From contig NZ_FNSC01000001.1 of NCBI RefSeq assembly GCF_900105355.1, forward strand, positions 744,001-808,000: a stretch of 64,000 nt of DNA. Direction: 5' to 3'. Both the position numbers and the translations under genes were made by a program. This document shows, in pieces, positions 60,757-64,000 of the stretch; position 1 is the first letter of the stretch; each line of letters begins with the position of its first letter. The stretch comes from Pseudomonas anguilliseptica (GTDB lineage Bacteria > Pseudomonadota > Gammaproteobacteria > Pseudomonadales > Pseudomonadaceae). Under the pieces are notes generated by a model, which worked only from the letters and a program-made list of their open reading frames with translations, ran no database searches and was not told the origin of the DNA.

Positions 60757-61683
60757 ATGGATCTCGACCTGTTAAGCAATATCTTCTACGCCATGGTGCG
60801 CACCGGTACGCCGTTGCTGCTGGTGGCATTGGGTGAACTGATCTGCGAGAAGAGCGGCGTGCTCAACCTCGGCCAGGAAGGCATGATGCTGTTCGGCGCG
60901 GTGATCGGTTTTATCGTCGCCCTGAGTACCGGCAACCTGTGGCTCGGCGTGCTGCTGGCGATGAGCGCCGGCATGCTGCTGTCCATGCTGTTCGCCGCCG
61001 TGGCCCTGGGTTTTAACGCCAACCAGGTGGCCACCGGGCTGGCGTTGACCATCTTTGGCGTCGGCCTGTCGACCTTTGTTGGTGCGGCCTGGGTTGGCAA
61101 GCCGCTGGCCGGGTTTGAACCCATCGCCATTCCGCTGCTGAGCGAGATCCCGCTGATCGGGCGCATGCTGTTTGCCCAGGACATTCTGGTCTACCTGTCC
61201 TTCGGCCTATTCGCCATGGTGGCCTGGGTGCTGCTGAAAAGCCGCATCGGTTTGGTCATCCAGGCGGTCGGTGAGAACCCCGACGCCGCCAGCGCCATGG
61301 GCCTGCCGGTGCTGCGCGTGCGTACCCTAGCGGTGCTGTTCGGCGGAGCCATGGCCGGCTTGGCGGGCGGTTACCTGTCCTTGGCCTATACGCCAATGTG
61401 GGCGGAAAACATGACCGCCGGCCGTGGCTGGATCGCCCTGGCGCTGGTGGTATTTGCCAGCTGGCGGGTATTACGCGTATTGCTCGGCGCCTACCTGTTC
61501 GGTCTGGCCAGCAGCATCCATCTGGTGGCCCAGGGCATCGGCCTGTCGACCCCCTCCAACCTGCTGGCGATGCTGCCCTATGTGGCGACCATTCTGGTGC
61601 TAGTACTGCTGTCGCGTGACGCGATCAAGACTCGCCTGTTTGCTTCGTTGTCACTGGGAAAACCCTGGCAGCCGGGGCACTGA
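60757..61683 (+). CDS. ABC importer permease 2 (BMP-type)
   Basis: 308 residues, BPD_transp_2 family. GELICEKSGVLNLGQEGMML and FGFNANQVATGLALTIFG-like LGFNANQVATGLALTIFG, then GENPDAASAMGLPVLRVR, match the second permease of nucleoside importers. About eight to nine helices. Starts 60 nt after the inverted repeat; no separate promoter seen, so probably co-transcribed with the ATPase gene. Confidence 0.9.
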   Translation: MDLDLLSNIFYAMVRTGTPLLLVALGELICEKSGVLNLGQEGMMLFGAVIGFIVALSTGNLWLGVLLAMSAGMLLSMLFAAVALGFNANQVATGLALTIFGVGLSTFVGAAWVGKPLAGFEPIAIPLLSEIPLIGRMLFAQDILVYLSFGLFAMVAWVLLKSRIGLVIQAVGENPDAASAMGLPVLRVRTLAVLFGGAMAGLAGGYLSLAYTPMWAENMTAGRGWIALALVVFASWRVLRVLLGAYLFGLASSIHLVAQGIGLSTPSNLLAMLPYVATILVLVLLSRDAIKTRLFASLSLGKPWQPGH

Positions 61684-61700
61684 AGCTTTTTACCTTGTTC

Positions 61701-61774
61701 GCGGCTAAAGCTCCTCCCACAGGGATGCAGCAATCTGTGGGAGGGGCTGGGCGGCACTCCGCTTTAGCCGCGAC
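61701..61774. repeat. TTTAGCCGCGAC-type extragenic palindrome, copy 2
   Basis: GCGGCTAAAGCTCCTCCCAC (61701-61720) faces GTGGGAGGGGCTGGGCGGCA and CTTTAGCCGC (61737-61772). The same family as 60634-60697 and 63064-63119. It lies between permease 2 and the binding-protein gene. Confidence 0.75.
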
Positions 61775-61889
61775 ACCCCAAGAGCAACACCGCACCATCT
61801 GGCAGCACAACAAGCTCGCTACGCACCACCACAGCCCCCCCCCGGCGGGGTTCTGTGTTTTAGCGCGGCGCGCAGCGCTAATTGTCCAG

Positions 61890-61906
61890 TTGGTCAGCTT
61901 TTTGCA
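61890..61906 (+). promoter_or_regulatory. Sigma-54 promoter of the binding-protein gene
   Basis: TTGGTCAGCTTTTTGCA: GG-N10-GC, differing at only a few positions from the promoter at 57895-57911. Transcription start expected near 61918, about 47 nt before the ATG at 61965. A RutR-like dyad TTGTCCA-GT-TGGTCAG (61882-61897) overlaps the -24 element. Confidence 0.7.
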
Positions 61907-61964
61907 ATTGAACAGGCAGCTGTTTAACCACAACGTACTCACACCCATCGGAGTTCCACCGACC

Positions 61965-63047
61965 ATGTTCGAGAAGAGCAAAAAACCGCTGCTGCGCACC
62001 CTTGTTGCCGCCCTTGGCTTTAGCACCACGTTGGGCGCTTCTGCCGCCGATCCGTTAAAGGTCGGCTTTGTCTATATCGGCCCGATTGGCGACCACGGCT
62101 GGACCTACCAGCATGAGCAGGGCCGTCAGGCGGTGATCAAACAGCTGGGTGACAAAGTCGAGACCAGCTACGTGGAAAACGTGCCGGAAGGCGCAGACGC
62201 CGAGCGGGTGATCCGCAACATGGCCAAGGGCGGTTATGACCTGGTCTTCACCACCTCCTTCGGCTATATGAACCCAACGCTGAAAGTCGCCAAGCAGTTC
62301 CCCAAACTGACCTTCGAGCACGCCACCGGCTACAAGCAGGACAAGAACCTCGGCACCTACCTGTCACGCTCTTATGAAGGTCGTTACGTCGGCGGCTTCC
62401 TCGCGGCGAAGATGACCAAAACCAAGAAGATCGGCTACGTCGCCTCCTTCCCGATCCCGGAAGTGATCCGCGATATCAACGCCATCCAGCTGGCGCTGGA
62501 CAAGTACAACCCGGGCAGCGAAATCAAGGTGGTGTGGGTCAACTCCTGGTTCGATCCAGGCAAGGAATCCGACGCGGCCAACGCGCTGATCGACCAGGGC
62601 GTCGACGTGGTGTTCCAGCACACCGACAGCCCGGCGCCGATCCAGACCGCCGAGCGTCGTGGTGTTTATTCCGTGGGTTACGCCTCGGACATGGCGCACT
62701 TCGGGCCGAAAGCCGTACTGACCTCGATCGTCAACGACTGGGGCCCGCACTACGTCAAATCCACTCAGGCGGTGATCGACGGCAACTGGAAGTCTGAAGA
62801 CTTCTGGGGCGGTCTGGCGGAAGACACCATTCGCCTGCCGATCAGCGACCTGGTGCCGGCGGACGTGAAAGCCGAAGCTGAGCAGATCATCGCGGATATC
62901 AAGAGCGGCGCCTTCCACCCGTTCACCGGGCCGATCAAGGACCAGAGCGGCGTAGAAAAAATCCCGGCCGGCATCGCCGCGACCAACGCCGAACTGGCGT
63001 CGATGAACTACTACGTGGAAAACGTAAAGGCTGAACTGCCGAAGTAA
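61965..63047 (+). CDS. BMP-family substrate-binding protein of the importer
   Basis: 360 residues. Signal peptide (MFEKSKKPLLRTLVAALGFS, cleavage near GASAADPLKVG), then a BMP/Bmp-like fold: IGPIGDHGWTYQHEQGR, FTTSFGYMNPTLKVA, VGGFLAAKMTKTKKIGYVAS and WVNSWFDPGKESDAANALI. No lipobox, so a free periplasmic protein. BMP proteins bind purine nucleosides or nucleobases. The ATG at 61965 is preferred to earlier in-frame starts that would lack a signal peptide. Own sigma-54 promoter and flanking palindromes suggest it is made separately and in excess over the membrane parts. Confidence 0.92.
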   Translation: MFEKSKKPLLRTLVAALGFSTTLGASAADPLKVGFVYIGPIGDHGWTYQHEQGRQAVIKQLGDKVETSYVENVPEGADAERVIRNMAKGGYDLVFTTSFGYMNPTLKVAKQFPKLTFEHATGYKQDKNLGTYLSRSYEGRYVGGFLAAKMTKTKKIGYVASFPIPEVIRDINAIQLALDKYNPGSEIKVVWVNSWFDPGKESDAANALIDQGVDVVFQHTDSPAPIQTAERRGVYSVGYASDMAHFGPKAVLTSIVNDWGPHYVKSTQAVIDGNWKSEDFWGGLAEDTIRLPISDLVPADVKAEAEQIIADIKSGAFHPFTGPIKDQSGVEKIPAGIAATNAELASMNYYVENVKAELPK

Positions 63048-63063
63048 GGCATCCGCCAAACCT

Positions 63064-63119
63064 TGTGGGAGGGGCCGGGCGGCGATCCGCTTTAGCCGCG
63101 AACAGCAGCCCCTCCCACA
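63064..63119. repeat. TTTAGCCGCGA-type extragenic palindrome, copy 3
   Basis: TGTGGGAGGGG near the start pairs with CCCCTCCCACA at the end, with GATCCGCTTTAGCCGCGAAC inside. Follows the binding-protein gene and could act as its 3' stability element. Confidence 0.8.
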
Positions 63120-63245
63120 CAGATCACACCGATGCCGTCCCTGCTTGTCGAGCAGCAGAACCGCATCACCGTGGTGCTGGCCTTCAGCACTACGCACCGC
63201 TGCCCTGGGTACGAGAAGACTCGCAGCAACATCCCGGAGCTTTTT

Positions 63246-64000
63246 ATGAACCGCCTACCGATTATCGATATCGCCCCGCTCTACAGTGACGACCAAACCG
63301 CCTGGCCCACCGTGGCTGAGCAGATTGACCGCGCCTGCCGCGAATGGGGTTTCTTCTATATCACCGGCCACCCGATCGGCCCGGCGCGTATCTCCGACCT
63401 GCTCAGCGCCGCCAAGACCTTCTTCGCCCTGCCGGCTGCCGAAAAGCTCAAGATCGACATCACCCAGACCGCCCACCACCGTGGCTACGGCGCGATTGCC
63501 ACCGAGCAGCTGGACCCGAGCAAACCGAGCGACCTCAAGGAAACCTTCGACATGGGTTTCCATATGGATCTCAATCATCCCGAGGTGCTGGCCGGCAAGC
63601 CGTTGCGTGGCGCCAATCGCCACCCGGATCTGCCGGGATGGGCCGCCCTGATGGAACAGCACTACGCCGATATGCAGGCACTGGCGCAAACCCTGCTGCG
63701 CGCCATGACGATTGCCCTGGATATCGACCGCGAGTTTTTCGACACGCGCTTTCATGAGCCGATCAGCGTGCTGCGGATGATCCACTACCCGCCGCGCCAC
63801 ACCGCCAGCAGCGCCGAACAGCAAGGCGCGGGTGAACACACCGACTACGGCTGCATCACCCTGCTCTATCAGGACGACGCCGGCGGTCTGCAGGTGCGTA
63901 ACCGTGACGGTGAGTGGATCGATGCGCCGCCGATTGCCGGCAGCTTTGTGGTGAATATCGGCGACATGCTCGCGCGCTGGAGCAACGACCGCTACACCTC
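63246..64000 (+). CDS. 2-oxoglutarate/Fe(II) dioxygenase, IPNS-like family (runs off right edge)
   Basis: First ~251 residues present. DIOX_N part: LPIIDIAPLYSDDQTAWPTV, WGFFYITGHPI; catalytic domain: GEHTDYGCITLLYQDD with the HxD iron pair, and GGLQVRNRDGEWIDAPP. The third ligand and 2OG arginine lie beyond the window. GGAG is 7 nt upstream. The substrate is unknown; adjacency to the nucleoside importer suggests a nucleobase-related or other small acid substrate, without proof. Confidence 0.88.
   Translation, partial: MNRLPIIDIAPLYSDDQTAWPTVAEQIDRACREWGFFYITGHPIGPARISDLLSAAKTFFALPAAEKLKIDITQTAHHRGYGAIATEQLDPSKPSDLKETFDMGFHMDLNHPEVLAGKPLRGANRHPDLPGWAALMEQHYADMQALAQTLLRAMTIALDIDREFFDTRFHEPISVLRMIHYPPRHTASSAEQQGAGEHTDYGCITLLYQDDAGGLQVRNRDGEWIDAPPIAGSFVVNIGDMLARWSNDRYT

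Noticed and set aside
61684..61964. A purine riboswitch upstream of the binding-protein gene
   Set aside because: The leader shows palindromes and a sigma-54 promoter, but none of the conserved purine-riboswitch core.

Overview
The window is a stretch of a Pseudomonas chromosome (Gammaproteobacteria). The evidence is the high GC content, the REP/BIME palindromes of the GTAGGAGCGGGC type with their RAYT transposase gene, FimX, an RhdA-type rhodanese with a CQTHHRSG loop, the bauR/bauA/bauC beta-alanine genes, and a gene order that, from memory, follows P. aeruginosa PAO1 from hflK through fimX, parC/parE, thiC, tolC and waaA to the paired acyl-CoA dehydrogenases (about PA4942-PA4995). To the right of an IS66-family element the order instead resembles PAO1 around PA0130-PA0147. 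Most of the window is conserved chromosomal backbone. There is no prophage, CRISPR array, tRNA or rRNA.

Layout. 1-9.8 kb, minus strand: nnr-tsaE-amiB-mutL-miaA-hfq-hflX-hflK, a tightly packed operon (4-13 nt overlaps) for metabolite repair, t6A and i6A tRNA modification, septal amidase, mismatch repair, RNA chaperone and protease control. An IS5-family element (8573-9764, duplicated TCAG) sits in the first codons of nnr and separates it from its start codon and -10 box. 9.8-17.1 kb: queG, orn, a membrane-anchored methyltransferase, rsgA, motAB and an HDOD protein. 17.2-26.8 kb: rhdA, psd, a PilZ-like protein, fimX, serB, an SMP/AhpA-like membrane protein and a PqiC-like lipoprotein. 26.9-37.5 kb, minus strand: nudF, a DUF1249 gene, cpdA, yqiA, parE, two small envelope genes and parC, preceded by thiC with a TPP riboswitch. 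37.7-47.5 kb: tolC, waaA, a LysR/SMR pair, an FAD oxidoreductase with an aldo/keto reductase, an unassigned protein, and two acyl-CoA dehydrogenases.

The IS66-family element (47542-49605) has near-identical ends but no target-site duplication, and it cuts the genes on both sides. With the change of synteny this marks a rearrangement junction. To its right lie a class I amidotransferase, bauC and bauA (beta-alanine to malonic semialdehyde to acetyl-CoA) with the divergent regulator bauR, a TonB-like gene followed by a decayed second copy of the bauR 3' end, a RutR-like TetR gene, yigZ, a RAYT gene between two direct BIME copies, a BMP-type nucleoside/nucleobase ABC importer (ATPase, two permeases, binding protein) and the start of a 2-oxoglutarate/Fe(II) dioxygenase gene.

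The most informative regulatory observation is that the importer ATPase gene and the separately placed binding-protein gene each carry a GG-N10-GC sigma-54 promoter with almost the same sequence. An NtrC-like dyad lies upstream of the first. This suggests nitrogen-controlled uptake of nucleosides or nucleobases beside a catabolic route for beta-alanine, the end product of uracil reduction. Eight intrinsic terminators, several interspersed inverted-repeat families and a matched pair of ~70-bp repeats (3217-3286 and 41944-42014) are also recorded.
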